64,000 nucleotides of DNA from Saxidomus purpurata (Eukaryota > Mollusca > Bivalvia > Venerida > Veneridae), in contig JAFMSR010000002.1 of the NCBI GenBank assembly GCA_022818135.1, forward strand, positions 56,324,746 through 56,388,745, given 5' to 3'. The position numbers were made by a program, and so were the translations under genes. This document shows, piece after piece, positions 52,601 through 60,734 of the stretch. Below the pieces are notes generated by a model that was not told the origin of the DNA, did not search any database, and worked only from the letters and a program-made list of their open reading frames with translations. How positions within the stretch are numbered: position 1 is the stretch's first letter; the number at the start of each line of letters is the position of its first letter.

Positions 52601-53013
52601 GTGAAGATGACAAGATAAAACACTTCTGTGGTCCGAGCCTGAATGAAATTCTTCTCTGTTGAAATTGTACAGACAGAGCGATAACTATACCAGTAACTAC
52701 TTCTGATCTTTTCCCATGACCAGTTAGTAGACATCAAACTTGCGCGCCAACAACTCATGAAATATCAAGTAAACGGTACCAAATTTATAAGAAATTAATT
52801 TGCAAAAAAATATTTCCTGCTGTTTCTGATGCATAACAAAAATGAACTACTCTCAACAAACAATCCAGAAAATCGGGAAAAATATCAATCATCTTAATAA
52901 CTGGTAATAATTTGTATTGTTTAAATGATTTAATCTCTGTCAAATCCTACCAGAAAGTCATTTTTAGTCAAATCGATGCCTCGAACGAAAGGCAAAACTC
53001 CTGTCGCAGCCAT
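20086..53013 (-). CDS. FLII: Flightless-1 homologue, complete, 30 coding exons
   Basis: FLII is an actin-binding LRR-gelsolin protein that acts in actin remodelling and as a nuclear-receptor co-regulator. Coding exons, in order: 52951-53013, 48358-48468, 47526-47678, 46063-46148, 45543-45619, 45010-45198, 44209-44325, 43976-44034, 43549-43706, 43163-43247, 42588-42741, 42177-42330, 41387-41469, 40679-40729, 31069-31184, 30425-30610, 29840-29896, 28551-28666, 28099-28234, 27584-27668, 26793-27187, 25550-25646, 25064-25244, 24351-24567, 23981-24018, 23501-23624, 22567-22656, 22028-22120, 21178-21291, 20086-20220. All have AG/GT borders and every phase agrees. They sum to 3,720 nt, or 1,239 residues plus stop, near the vertebrate length of about 1,270. 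The start [15 protein letters not shown] matches the family start. Confidence 0.97.
22811..22962. repeat. Large imperfect hairpin (foldback repeat)
   Basis: Outer arms AATTGTTGGTTTTGGTGTAA and, inverted, AATTGTTGGTATCAATGTAA, with inner arms CACCAAAAGTGATATTTTCA and its near inverse, make an almost continuous stem around TTACGCAGCCA. It lies in the FLII intron between exons 26 and 27. A further TTTATTTTATG/CATAAAATAAA pair (about 22968 and 23223) may mark a larger element. Confidence 0.6.
25182..25472 (-). repeat. 97-bp triplication spanning the FLII exon 23 acceptor
   Basis: Three copies of a 97-bp unit each contain the end of intron 22, the CAG acceptor and the first about 63 coding bases of exon 23 (encoding [20 protein letters not shown]). 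Acceptor borders fall at 25244/25245, 25341/25342 and 25438/25439. Only the lowest-coordinate copy continues into the rest of the exon and a donor. Use of either outer acceptor would read into a stop. Confidence 0.9.
25960..26500. repeat. Diverged tandem repeat of about 160-180 bp
   Basis: Motifs such as GGGCATAACTC, CCTTGATGGATAC, ATTCATGGTCATTG and CTGAAGGAG recur about three times in FLII intron 21. The open frames here come from repeat periodicity and are not genes. Confidence 0.6.
26793..41469 (-). CDS. FLII: FLII first gelsolin-like block, exons 13-21
   Basis: Residues about 469-877. Recognisable pieces are [14 protein letters not shown] (51-nt exon at 40679-40729), [129 protein letters not shown] and [12 protein letters not shown]. 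Intron 14, from 31185 to 40678, is about 9.5 kb and contains an opposite-strand methyltransferase gene. The join from exon 20 to 21 ([17 protein letters not shown]) is in phase but about 15 residues shorter than the remembered vertebrate linker. A microexon may be missed or the linker may really be short. Confidence 0.94.
27496..27570 (-). pseudogene. Degraded duplicate of FLII exon 20
   Basis: The stretch beginning GGGTAGCTCAAGATATCCAT repeats most of exon 20 (27584-27668) but with many single-base losses and a few substitutions. The reading frame is destroyed and no acceptor is visible. It sits about 15 bases beyond the exon 20 donor, inside intron 20. Confidence 0.75.
27979..28150 (-). repeat. 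Perfect 86-bp tandem duplication spanning the FLII exon 19 donor
   Basis: 27979-28064 and 28065-28150 are identical as far as I can read. Each holds the last about 52 coding bases of exon 19 (ending DITPFK), the GTACAC donor and intron sequence. Using the proximal donor restores the normal frame. The distal donor would carry an in-frame stop shortly after FKVHFK. Confidence 0.9.
28859..29312. repeat. 20-bp minisatellite, about 22 copies
   Basis: Unit CCAGATTGTACTCGTTTTGA with T/C and C/A variants (CAGACTG, ACTAG) is repeated head to tail in FLII intron 17. Units are contiguous with no spacers. Confidence 0.95.
30180..30320 (-). mobile_element. SINE fragment
   Basis: On the minus strand a B-box-like GCGAGTTTCGATCTAC is followed by TGAGGGTTGTGTCCTTAGGC and AAGACAC, a combination common in tRNA-derived SINEs. 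It lies in FLII intron 16. The 5' head is incomplete. Confidence 0.5.
30935..31020 (-). mobile_element. tRNA-Ser-like SINE head
   Basis: On the minus strand the sequence GACTCGCCTAAGTGGTTAAG resembles the A-box half of tRNA-Ser. A CTTGAAA anticodon-type loop and a B box GGGTTCAAGTC follow. It lies about 50 bases from FLII exon 15. Several mismatches argue against a working tRNA gene. Confidence 0.5.
31560..32175. repeat. Tandem repeat of about 140-150 bp, 4-5 copies
   Basis: GTGACCTTTGACCTAGTGAC, CATGCACAACTAGGCATTGT and CAGGGGTTTTGGAGATT recur in order four to five times inside FLII intron 14. The last copy ends in CAGACGGATGGACAAAC. Confidence 0.8.
32180..33590. other. FLII intron 14, no gene seen
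   Basis: AT-rich intron sequence with short C-runs near 32207 and 33187. No conserved exon or complete mobile element was recognised. Confidence 0.5.
33594..34310. repeat. 40-bp minisatellite, block 1
   Basis: About 17 copies of a unit built from GGACTGATCACGACCTGTAC and TGGGCATAGCGCAGAATGTA. Divergence between copies is moderate. It lies upstream of the nested methyltransferase gene, within FLII intron 14. Confidence 0.9.
34572..34863. repeat. Same minisatellite family, block 2
   Basis: About seven copies of a related unit (ACTGATCATGAGCTGTACTG plus GACATAGTGCAGAATGT), separated from block 1 by about 260 bases of unrelated pyrimidine-rich sequence. It ends about 90 bases before the first methyltransferase coding exon. 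Confidence 0.88.
34954..37990 (+). CDS. Class I SAM-dependent methyltransferase, nested in FLII intron 14
   Basis: Coding exons 34954-35019, 35860-35995 and 37563-37990 join in phase to give 209 residues. Motif I is VLEVGFGPG (residues 48-56), the glycine-rich SAM-binding loop. HGIDIS follows with the acidic ribose-binding aspartate (residue 77). [12 protein letters not shown] fits motif IV, and [16 protein letters not shown] fits the strand after it. This is a Methyltransf_11-type fold; the length and the short N terminus recall proteins named YdaC-like. The substrate cannot be told from sequence. A TTTTCAG acceptor at 34940, just before the start codon, suggests an upstream noncoding exon. 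The gene lies entirely within one FLII intron on the opposite strand. The 3' UTR has three diverged 150-bp repeats and an AATAAA-like signal near 38441. Confidence 0.85.
36171..36690. repeat. Dispersed mollusc-type repeat with GCCCCCGAA ends
   Basis: The stretch starts near AGAGCTGTCCCTCACAAGTG with ATGCCCCCGAA and ends with TTCGGGGGCATAAAA, so the ends are partly inverted. Inside, CTTGCACGCGACAC and TGCTAGACATTTGTGCCAAG each occur twice about 160-170 bases apart. GACGGACAGACAGACGGACG precedes the end. It lies in methyltransferase intron 2. Confidence 0.65.
38000..38450 (+). repeat. Three diverged ~150-bp copies in the methyltransferase 3' region
   Basis: ACACACATATGTACTGCATT, GCATAGCTTACTGATATGTA and CTGTCACTGTTAGCGTAATC recur in order about three times just downstream of the stop at 37990. 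They may be part of the transcript. Confidence 0.7.
38480..40400. repeat. Diverged tandem repeat, split by a transposon
   Basis: Units of about 170-190 bp carry TTTCAAAGCAATATCT, TTTTGAAATAAAGTGG, ACGAAAAACTTAAC and TCAAAAAGGGCCAT. The last unit is interrupted at 39034-40285 by a complete DNA element. Removing it restores a continuous unit. Confidence 0.75.
39034..40285. mobile_element. hAT-like nonautonomous transposon with 8-bp target duplication
   Basis: The 1,252-bp element starts CAGGGATG and ends CATCCCTG, and is flanked on both sides by TCGTAAAC (39026-39033 and 40286-40293). An 8-bp target duplication with CAGGG ends is typical of hAT elements. Both termini are filled with AGTACTCGTACTTACTCGAG-type subterminal repeats. 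No transposase frame remains. Confidence 0.88.
41521..41829. repeat. Four tandem copies of a 77-bp unit
   Basis: GGAAATGGGTTGTTCAAAAT starts units at 41521, 41598, 41675 and 41752. It lies in FLII intron 12, about 50 bases from the exon 13 acceptor. The long open frames here are repeat artefacts. Confidence 0.95.
42177..42330 (-). CDS. FLII: FLII charged linker, exon 12
   Basis: Residues about 418-469. The exon has a basic run [13 protein letters not shown] followed by a lysine/glutamate-rich segment ([13 protein letters not shown]) likely to form a coiled coil. The vertebrate counterpart contains MRLRRRKDSAQDD at the same point, so position and composition agree. Exon 13 (41387-41469) then enters the gelsolin half with [19 protein letters not shown]. 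The donor (GTAGGA) splits a lysine codon that exon 13 completes. Confidence 0.95.
42588..53013 (-). CDS. FLII: FLII leucine-rich repeat half, exons 1-11
   Basis: Residues 1 to about 417. Leucine-rich repeats follow one another: [134 protein letters not shown] and a capping [17 protein letters not shown]. In the family this half binds partner proteins such as LRRFIP and Ras-pathway components. Intron 1 is long (about 4.5 kb) and holds three mobile elements. Intron 3 holds a minisatellite derived from the exon 3 donor. Confidence 0.96.
44668..44800 (+). mobile_element. SINE fragment followed by a CT microsatellite
   Basis: A-box-like TTGGCGCATTGGTTATGCC and B-box-like CCCAAGTTCAATCC lie in the plus orientation, then GTAGTGTCCTAAGGACAGAC and a (CT)n run near 44780. 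It lies in the FLII intron between exons 6 and 7. Confidence 0.5.
46560..47410 (-). repeat. 38-bp minisatellite derived from the FLII exon 3 donor
   Basis: In FLII orientation the unit is CAGCTAAAGGACTTGTCTAT plus TGTGGTAGGTTTTGTGTA. It matches the real exon 3 end, CAGCTACAGGATTTGTCTGT then TGTG, the GTAAGTTTG donor and the following intron. About 20 copies lie in intron 3. The most regular copies (46990-47110) keep a 38-bp period and flanking ones are more diverged. Each unit carries a GTAGGT-type donor. Confidence 0.88.
47860..48050 (-). mobile_element. Truncated tRNA-derived SINE
   Basis: On the minus strand GGTTGTGGGTTTGATCCCTG forms a B box. AAGACGTGAAAAATGGTAC and TGCTTGGTGCTCAGCATTAA follow, a body I associate with mollusc SINEs. 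The A-box half is missing. It lies in FLII intron 2. Confidence 0.6.
48515..48995. repeat. Dispersed repeat with AGAGGGCCAAGATGGCCC end, short copy
   Basis: It begins ACAAGAGGGCCAAGATGGCC and CTATATCGCTCACC and ends GCAAGGTGAGCTAAAA. It shares AATGCTACATGCCAAATATC and CCTTGTGGTTTCAGAGAAGA with the copy at 60735-61640, which is in the opposite orientation. Confidence 0.75.
49015..51021. mobile_element. 2.0-kb nonautonomous transposon with TA target duplication
   Basis: Inverted ends TTGATCAGGTCGG are flanked on both sides by TA. Subterminal inverted blocks follow: GAGGTGAAAACAA and GCACCTG occur near both ends in opposite orientation, with CCGCCAT(C/A)TT beside them. The 2,007-bp interior has no transposase frame. 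TA duplication suggests the Tc1/mariner superfamily. It lies in FLII intron 1. Confidence 0.75.
51441..52422. mobile_element. Candidate transposon with 5-bp target duplication
   Basis: Ends CAGGACGTCCGGTA and (other strand) CAGGGCATTCGGTA are imperfect inverted repeats, flanked on both sides by ATGGT. Both subterminal regions are rich in AAGGGTCA/CGGGTCAA motifs. Length is 982 bp with no convincing coding frame. The superfamily is unclear; hAT-like elements with 5-bp duplications are one possibility. Confidence 0.55.
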
Positions 53014-53806
53014 TTTTACGAAGATAGACGAACTATTCCGAATATATAGGACTAATCTAAAATACCGACTTACCGTCTTTTAAAGTACAGAAGTGCTGGT
53101 TCTATTGATGGATAGAAGGATGTTTTCGCGGTGTATCTTAATAAAATCCATCATCGTTAACGCCTTACTCATAAGTGTTTAAAGTCTTTTATGCTATATA
53201 TGAGTTAAGATACTCATATAACCTATGTACGTGGTTTTGTCAACATTCAGTTTGGTCAAAGTTAATTTAGTGTTCAAAACAAGTTGTTTCATCCAATGAA
53301 CTATAAACTATATTATAGATCTTTGTTTCATCAGGAAGGCAGCCTACGTACAGCCTACGTACAACTTCAATTGTAAAATCACACCGTTAGAAATAGTTAA
53401 CAAATACAAATATCTACCCATTTATTTCAGTAGAATCGGTTCTTGAAACATTTAAACAACAACAATCCAACAATAATACTTTATTCGGCATCAAATATTA
53501 CACAACATTTATAGCCGACAAAATACACATAGTAAACATGCTTCAAACTATTTATTCAAATAAAAAAACTAAAAACACAAACACAACCAACATATAAGTA
53601 CAAACGACAATAGGCATGGTACGGACTCGTATTGAACAATTTTGGCCAATTTTGGCCAATAAACTTTTATTCATTAAAAATGTTTTTCAAAAAAATAAAA
53701 ATTTGTTATTACAACATTCATAAAGACATAACACACATATTTACGAGGACAAACATACGAATTATGGACATTGTCAAATATTCAACCAACAATTTATGCA
53801 AAAAAA
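53014..53806. other. Upstream region of FLII
   Basis: No clear core promoter was recognised. The 5' UTR and transcription start of FLII should lie here, immediately right of the start codon. There is no gene on either strand. Confidence 0.45.
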
Positions 53807-54794
53807 CAAGGTCTTTCAAATAGTATGGTCCGGAAACGAGAGTAATACGATAAATAACTTGCCTCGGATCACGTGACAAACATCCGGGTACCCGCCATTT
53901 TGGAAAAAGAAAGAAATTGTTGATACTTTATATCTACGTATATCTCGATATTTTACCAATCAATTTGACCAACAAAGTGATCCTTAATACAATATATGCA
54001 TTCCCTTATCATTACATAATATTATATTTTACCGATGTTTCGTTTTAGGTGGATTTACGCATTGGAAAGTTGACCTCATACGAACGGGTTTTTTCACAAA
54101 GACCAAAAGCCGAAAACCGATCTAATTTTAGCGCTTCTTTCCTACTTGCATGGTGTTCATGGGATTGATGTAACATCTTTTTCTCATAGATTTAAGTCTA
54201 AGTGCGTCTGTTATGTCTTAGATTTTCGTATTTCACCCGTATTTTAATTTTCTGGGACGGTTAGATCCGTTCAAAATCTAAAAATGGCGTCAAGGTGATT
54301 TTTTTCGCGATACGGTGATATTTTGTGCACAGGTTTTCACTATATATTTAGGGTCAAATGATGGAAAATTGCTAATTAAAATGTAAATTAAGAGTTATTT
54401 TTGAACGGATATGAATTAGATTTTCGTTTTTTATTTTATAACATAATAACGTACAGTTTTGTAAGACCAGTATCGCGAGTCAAATTACCATCCCAAGACG
54501 GAATAGCATGGACCGTGTTTAACTCGCGTTAAAGATAATAGTTAATTATATATAGAGGTTTTAATTTCACAGTTTTACAGAAAATTTCATCAGCTTTCCA
54601 ATTATACCATTTTTTAAATTAAATGTGGTATTTAAATGACACAATGACGGGCAGTTTTGCATACAACTATCGGACAAATACCAGTTTACTCGCTCGGCGT
54701 GATAAATGCACGGCGTGATAAACGAGACAAGATTATCAGTACGATAAGACATTTATAGAGGGCGTTTCCGGACCATACTATTTGAAAGACCTTG
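53807..54794. mobile_element. 988-bp transposon with 32-bp perfect inverted ends
   Basis: Both ends read CAAGGTCTTTCAAATAGTAT followed by GGTCCGGAAACG on opposite strands, a perfect 32-bp terminal inverted repeat. Runs of seven A flank both sides and may be the target duplication. The interior lacks a transposase. Near the left end are an E-box CACGTG and a CCGCCATTTTGG motif. It lies about 0.8 kb upstream of the FLII start codon. Confidence 0.85.
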
Positions 54795-55213
54795 AAAAAA
54801 AGAAATGTGTGATTTCTCGTCTCCCGACCGATCTACTTTTTGCTGCCATTTTATAATCAAATGATTTAAAGAGCCTTAAAAGGACTGTTTTTGTTTTAGA
54901 CAAATATACACGAATAGTGTACACGAACATAACTGGATCTTAAATTTAGGTAAAATAGCAACATTTAAGAGGAAACAGAGAGAAACGCTCACTTACAGCC
55001 AAAGAAACCTGGTTACTAAAATTAGCACTTTTAACTTTTGTTAACAAACGAGTTATTTTATCATATTGTTATTAACACATTTCATGAATGACAAAATAAA
55101 ATCAATTAATACACATTTATACAAACATTTTTGCAAATAAAATTAAATAGTACACAGTTATACATACACAATGTTATTCACAGATAGACGAATTTTCTCA
55201 GCATGCTTCTTCA

Positions 55214-56956
55214 TCACGTACCGCGTCTTGTAATGATGCTGGTCCCAGTCCCGCTATAACTTGGTGCATCGCGTGACGTGGTGCGTTGTAGTTTTTTGCC
55301 ATTTTCGTAATCGACCCAAGCATCGATCAGTTCACTGTGAGTTGTAGCGTATCGGGCTCGTTGTAGTCTTGTCAGCAGGTAGGCTGACCGAGCTCGTTCT
55401 GAAGGTGTACCGTCTCTGCCTCCCCGCTGCGCAGAGGTACAATGAGATATCAAAGCGCTGTGAGCGCTGAAGGCCTGGGGGCTATAGGTTAATCCCCGAA
55501 AAACAACTTTTCACCTACGTGTTCTGCGTTGAATCTTACCTAAAGCGCGGGTCGAAATGTGCAGAGGACGAAATTCAATATATGACACAGAATCGGAATG
55601 ATTCACAAATATATTGGTGACAGGGAAGTTTGTTTTATTATGAAATGTACGGTAAATGAAAAATAATCACATAGTCAACATTATAAAATGTTTAAGCCAG
55701 TACAAAAATCGATCTGCGCTTTGTACAACTTCAAGCGATATGATCTGATGAGTGGATCGAAAATTATTGTGTACCAATGACAAGACCTGTGAAACAGAAA
55801 TAAACAAAGCAATACCAGCAAGAAATATAAATACAGTACTGTACAATGTGTATAACAGAGAAAACCAAAAATGATTCTGGGTTACCTGTAGTTGTAATCA
55901 GTGAAACCGTTCACTGGGCCTCGACAGCAGCGTCCTCGATAAATGGCGGGTGAATTGATCACGTTAGTTCCTTCTCGGGAATGTACGTAAATTATATCTT
56001 TTTTAGAACATTTATTTTTTAGGTAAATATATATGTAATCGTTCGTAAATAACAAAAGTTGTCAATGAAATAACATCGGAAATTTGAAAATCAAACTACA
56101 AACTCTTATATCGAGCTTCGTACGTTTTCGTAAATTTCCGTAAAATCCGTACTTTTCCGTGATATGCATATGATTATCTTCCGTAATCAGCAACAGCGCA
56201 TTAATTTCTAAAACAGAAAAAAATGTGTAATGCAGCCCGAAAGCTATATACCTTCCTGCAGTCGTTTGAAGTTTTATGTACTATTTTTATTTGTAACATG
56301 TTCTTATCATATGCGGCATTCAAACAGAAGATTGTTCTGGTCTGTCTTGCACTACTTTCGCATAGCGCATGTTTACAGTTGTTATTCGGGGGGGCACATA
56401 GCACGGCTAAAATTCTTGCAGGGTTTGAAATGTGGTATACTAACTTAGGCCTTGGGGACTTTCAGTCCCCAGGCCAAAAACCACAGATCAGCCCGGCGAA
56501 ACTTGGTGTTAATTCTTCTGTGTCAGCTTAATATGTTTGTAATCCTGTATAAGAAAAATAGGAAAGTTGGACAAAGAATTAAGATAATCGGACCTTTTAG
56601 TTTTACTTCTTATTGCTATTTTCAGAAATAATGAGCTTACATGAGAATTTGTAATTCCACTGCAAAATGGCCATTAAATATGTCGAATTCTTAAAATATC
56701 TTACCTTCTGTGTCGATGTTGGTCTCACGGAAGACACACCAATGAATAGGCCGAAACACACTTCTCTCTATCCAGACTCGCTTTATTTATTCTTTTACCC
56801 GTAGTACTTGACCTCCAGCTTCTTCAGCATGTTGATGCAGTTGATTGAAGGCCTCGGGCATCTTTCCAGGAGGGAGGTATAAGATACACAGTAATTTCCG
56901 CACAGACCTGTAATTATCTTCCCTTTCCATGTAAGCTGCAGACAGGACCTCAGACT
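55214..56956 (-). pseudogene. Broken MULE-type transposase gene fragments
   Basis: Piece 56705-56956 encodes YRSVRKLLCILYLPPGKMPE, AFNQLHQHAEEAGGQVLRVK, then after one in-frame TAA IKRVWIERSVFRPIHWCVFR and TNIDTEG up to a GTAAGA donor. The (Y)I..W....F.P..W.VFRE.TN.D.EG pattern is typical of the domain near the end of Mutator-like (often FLYWCH-linked) transposases. Piece 55214-55453 encodes LQRARYATTHSELIDAWVDY and ENGKKL, which resembles the C-terminal segment of the same proteins. The stop codon and missing catalytic part show it is dead. Linking the two pieces into one gene is inference. Confidence 0.55.
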
Positions 56957-59900
56957 AGATTTTCCGGTAAATACGCTGGCTCTAGTGAAACATACACCCC
57001 TTCAGAATATATCGTTGATACAATACACGGGCCGGGGGGGGGGGGCGGGAAAAAAATGGGGAAAATATAAAACTGTCCGTCAAACCGTTCTTTCTATTGA
57101 AACAGAGTAATACAACAACAAACTACAGTATAACCTGTCTTAAGCAGCCAGCCAAGGAAAACAGTCAAATTGGCTGCTTAAGACATGTGACCGCTTAGGA
57201 TGTCGAGTTTTGGGAAAAGTGATTGCATATTGAAGCTTGTACATTTAAATGACTGTTACTGTCACTTATTAAGGACATTCCTTTCATTTGGGGTTGAACT
57301 ACAAGCTATGACAACCTCATCTTTATCATCTTCATAAGTTAAGTAGTATACATGTAAAATGAACAACAGTTTAATCAATTTATTAAATCAAATGGGTGGA
57401 TGCGATTTATTACAGAAAGCCTCTATATTGATTACTTGTGGTAAAATGAGGCACCTTTCGCTATGGGTTCTTCTTTGAAATTGTATTTATTTATCATTTT
57501 ACTTTCATTGAACACATAATCTATTTTTCGAGAATATAATCTGCTACATAATCGCCCCTTTTATACCCAGTAATACATGCTTTTGGTGAAAAACGTTTAT
57601 CCTGTGATTGACTAGAAGATATACATCTCCAGAATATTGACAAATTCGAACACTAGGTTTCCTAAAATTTGACATCAAAACAAAATATGAAAATGTCAGA
57701 TCAGATCACTTCTTACAAAACATTAGAACACAATTATAGTATGCATCATCTCTATGGTCTCCACACACACAAGTCAATATTCTTCAGCTGAAAATGGTCC
57801 AGAGACGCAAAACCTGATGTGTCAAAAATGATTACTAACATTGTATATACTAGTGTGACAGACCTTCGGAACACCCTTGGCTGAAGCATCGTCTAGTCTC
57901 CAAACTGGTTATGTTCTTCAAAATATGCTTCAACCTTTAAGTGTTATCAAGAAGTCCCGACCAGGTTAACCAGGCATATTCATCACCTTAGTCTCCTCCA
58001 AACCCATGCAAACTCGGACCCCCCCCCCCCACCCCCCTCGATACCGAAGTAGTCTGAAATAAGTTACCCGCGCGTTTTGCACTGCTTGATTTTACATCAT
58101 TTAAGCAGGCCGCGTTTTTATTGATTATACAACAGCTGTTTTTTTAAATCTGTTAACAATTTTAACAATATCGCTTCTCATAACTCGGTTAACTATTTTG
58201 CAGTTGTCTTACTTTTATTTCATTAACACTAGGCGTCCACTCTGTCCATAAAACTCTGCTTGAGGCAGCATGAAAAGATAGACAAAGATAGAGCCGGCTA
58301 CCTGGACCAAAAGTCTAGGTATCCAGGTCTACCTACCTAGCCTCTTACACGTTTCTTTAGTTCATACTGTTTATACTGATGTAGGCCTATTATTATATTA
58401 TTATTATTATATATTGAACCAATCCGTGGCCTTCTTTGATGAAGTTTTACCGATTTTGCATTTTTTGTCTGCAAAGTTTTCATATATAACTGCACTTATG
58501 TTTCATACTATCAACACTTTTTACACTGTTCCCTGAATTTATGGAATATTGTTCACATTGTTTATAACCACTTCAGTTCTGAACATCACTTATTAAAAAC
58601 TTATTAAACAACGAAATAAAAGCACTTGTAAGTAAGGCGTCGTGAATAACAGTTTGGCAGAAACGTGTTTGTAACCCCCCAACTTTTTTCAAGTCTTGCC
58701 TTAGTTGCCGGGACTTAAAGGCCAGGCACAAGTTCTTGCCGGGTTGGGGTTAATCAAAACAGAGTTCGGCTTTTTTGCATTTTTGTCGACATATTAGCCT
58801 TGTCCGTAATATCACTCTCATTGTTGTGATAGGTGTGTCAAATTCACAAAGACAGTTGTCTTAAGAATACGAATAACTTAAATGTCCGTAATTTATTATC
58901 ACATTAGAATATGTTTTATCTGCATAAAATATGTATTCAATATTATTAAAGAATCAAGTCTATGTATTTCTAAAGTGTAATCAGTACTACCAAGAAGCAC
59001 AAAAGCTCACCTTTGTACAAATGGAATCGTCTTGTTTTGTTTTGGGACGAGGCTACTTCCTCCTCGTTTTGGATTGGTTGATTTCGAACATCATTTGAGA
59101 AGCGGCAAAGAAGAAAACAACAGTGAAAACACGAGCATGTAAATTTATCAATTTAGCTGTCTGAAAAGGATCTTCATATATTGTAGCGTTAACCAAACTC
59201 CTGATGAACTGGCATATCATTTTTTTTCTTTCTCGTAAATGCCACAGTTAAACTTGAGCTGAATTATAAGAGGAGGCTTCAGTCACGAAAACTGGTTATA
59301 TTTTTGGGATGGGTTTGGATGTGTTTCAAATTATACATTGTGTATTCATGACAGTGAGATTTAGTCCCTGCTTCACAAAAAATATACTGAAAGTGTAATC
59401 AATATTTCTCGGAATCCAATTCATAATTCCAGTACTTCAACATGCTCAGACATGCTTCAGATTTGCTCTTTCATACTGACAAACGAGGAAAAGCTGATGG
59501 CATGGAATTGTCAGTGGCTTTTTAGCTCAATTTTTCAAAGAAAAGGGGAGCTATCCAACTCGCGTCTGCATCCACATCCGTGTTGGTGTCACACCTTGGT
59601 TTAAGTTTTTCGCACCACCCACTTTATTTCAAAACCATTGCCAGGTCTATTATATCGCCTGATTTGTGTATCATATACAGATCTGAGTGTCATACACCAA
59701 TCAGTGTATCTGGTATTACACAAATCGGGATATTGATCAAATGTTTAATTTTAAATTGTATTGTTTTCTTCAGTATTTCATTTACTTATATTGGCAACAT
59801 CAAAGGGGAATTCAATAGAGGTGAAATAACATTTTTGTAAAACATGACCTTGTTCATGATGTGACTTTAACATAAAAGGCAAAAAACGACTTCACAAATG

Positions 59901-60734
59901 TGGTTGTTGAATCACAAAGAGTATCATGATTAAATTTATGTGTGTAATGCACAAAGCATACTTTTTTGCCTTACCTGAGAATCAGCTTTATAATTTTCTG
60001 TATACACCAATTTGTGTATAACCAGATACACTGATTTGTGTATGATCATACACAAATATAGTGATACACAAATGGGGCAATATAATAGACCTGATTAGAG
60101 GTATAGGAGAGATCGTGTTTGCAAACAAAACCCTGTATTACGCAGTATCGTCACCTGATAAGAGATCAATGCAATTGGCAGTGGTACTGGTAGGAAGTCG
60201 GTGTTTTGTATTGTTAGGGGTGTTTTTTTAGCTGCCGTAACTTTTTTAAAACAAAAGATATAGTAAAATGTTTTATATCACTGGAAAGCTGATAAAATAA
60301 ACACTCTTCATTATTTTCAATTTTTGTTAAGATTCAAAATGAAAAATTTGCAAGCGCCAACTTACACTGTTTTCGTAAATGGTTTAAATATAGCATCAAT
60401 AAGCCGTTTTAAAATAATGTGTCATTCAAAATGGTATTTTTTTCAAAAGAGATATTTTAATGTGAAAATATTAGTATCGAGAGCATTTCGTAACTTTTTG
60501 AATTTTAAAAATCCTTCAGGTAGCAAAAAAGCGATGTTATCAAAATTGCCTTGTAACGTCGCGGCAATCTCTCCTATTGCTTTAACTTCCCATACTTGTT
60601 AACGATCATAACCTCAATCAGCAGACAAGAGTACATAACTATGCAAAGGTTTTTGTCAGAATTATGCCCTTTTTTTTACTTAGAAAATAAAATCCACTTA
60701 TTGACTTAACCCTTTGAGATATTACAAAAGTGTT
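56957..60734. other. Intergenic region between FLII and CDK1
   Basis: A G-run lies near 57032-57046 and a C-run near 58020-58036. GGAGCTATCCAACTCGCGTC near 59550 resembles dispersed mollusc repeats. The CDK1 transcription start and a noncoding first exon probably lie in this region or just to its right. No complete gene was found. Confidence 0.5.
59073..59088 (+). promoter_or_regulatory. Possible CDK1 promoter: CCAAT box plus CHR-like TTCGAA
   Basis: An inverted CCAAT box (ATTGG, 59073) is followed by TTCGAA (59083), a variant of the CHR element that represses cell-cycle genes in G1. Vertebrate CDK1 promoters combine CCAAT boxes and a CHR, but their usual spacing is larger than the 10 bases here. 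The site is 3.5 kb upstream of the CDK1 start codon, so it would need a noncoding first exon. Weak evidence. Confidence 0.25.

Noticed and set aside
56223..56531. Plus-strand open frame of 102 codons with hydrophobic segments
   Set aside because: No splice or family support, and composition matches the surrounding AT-rich intergenic DNA.
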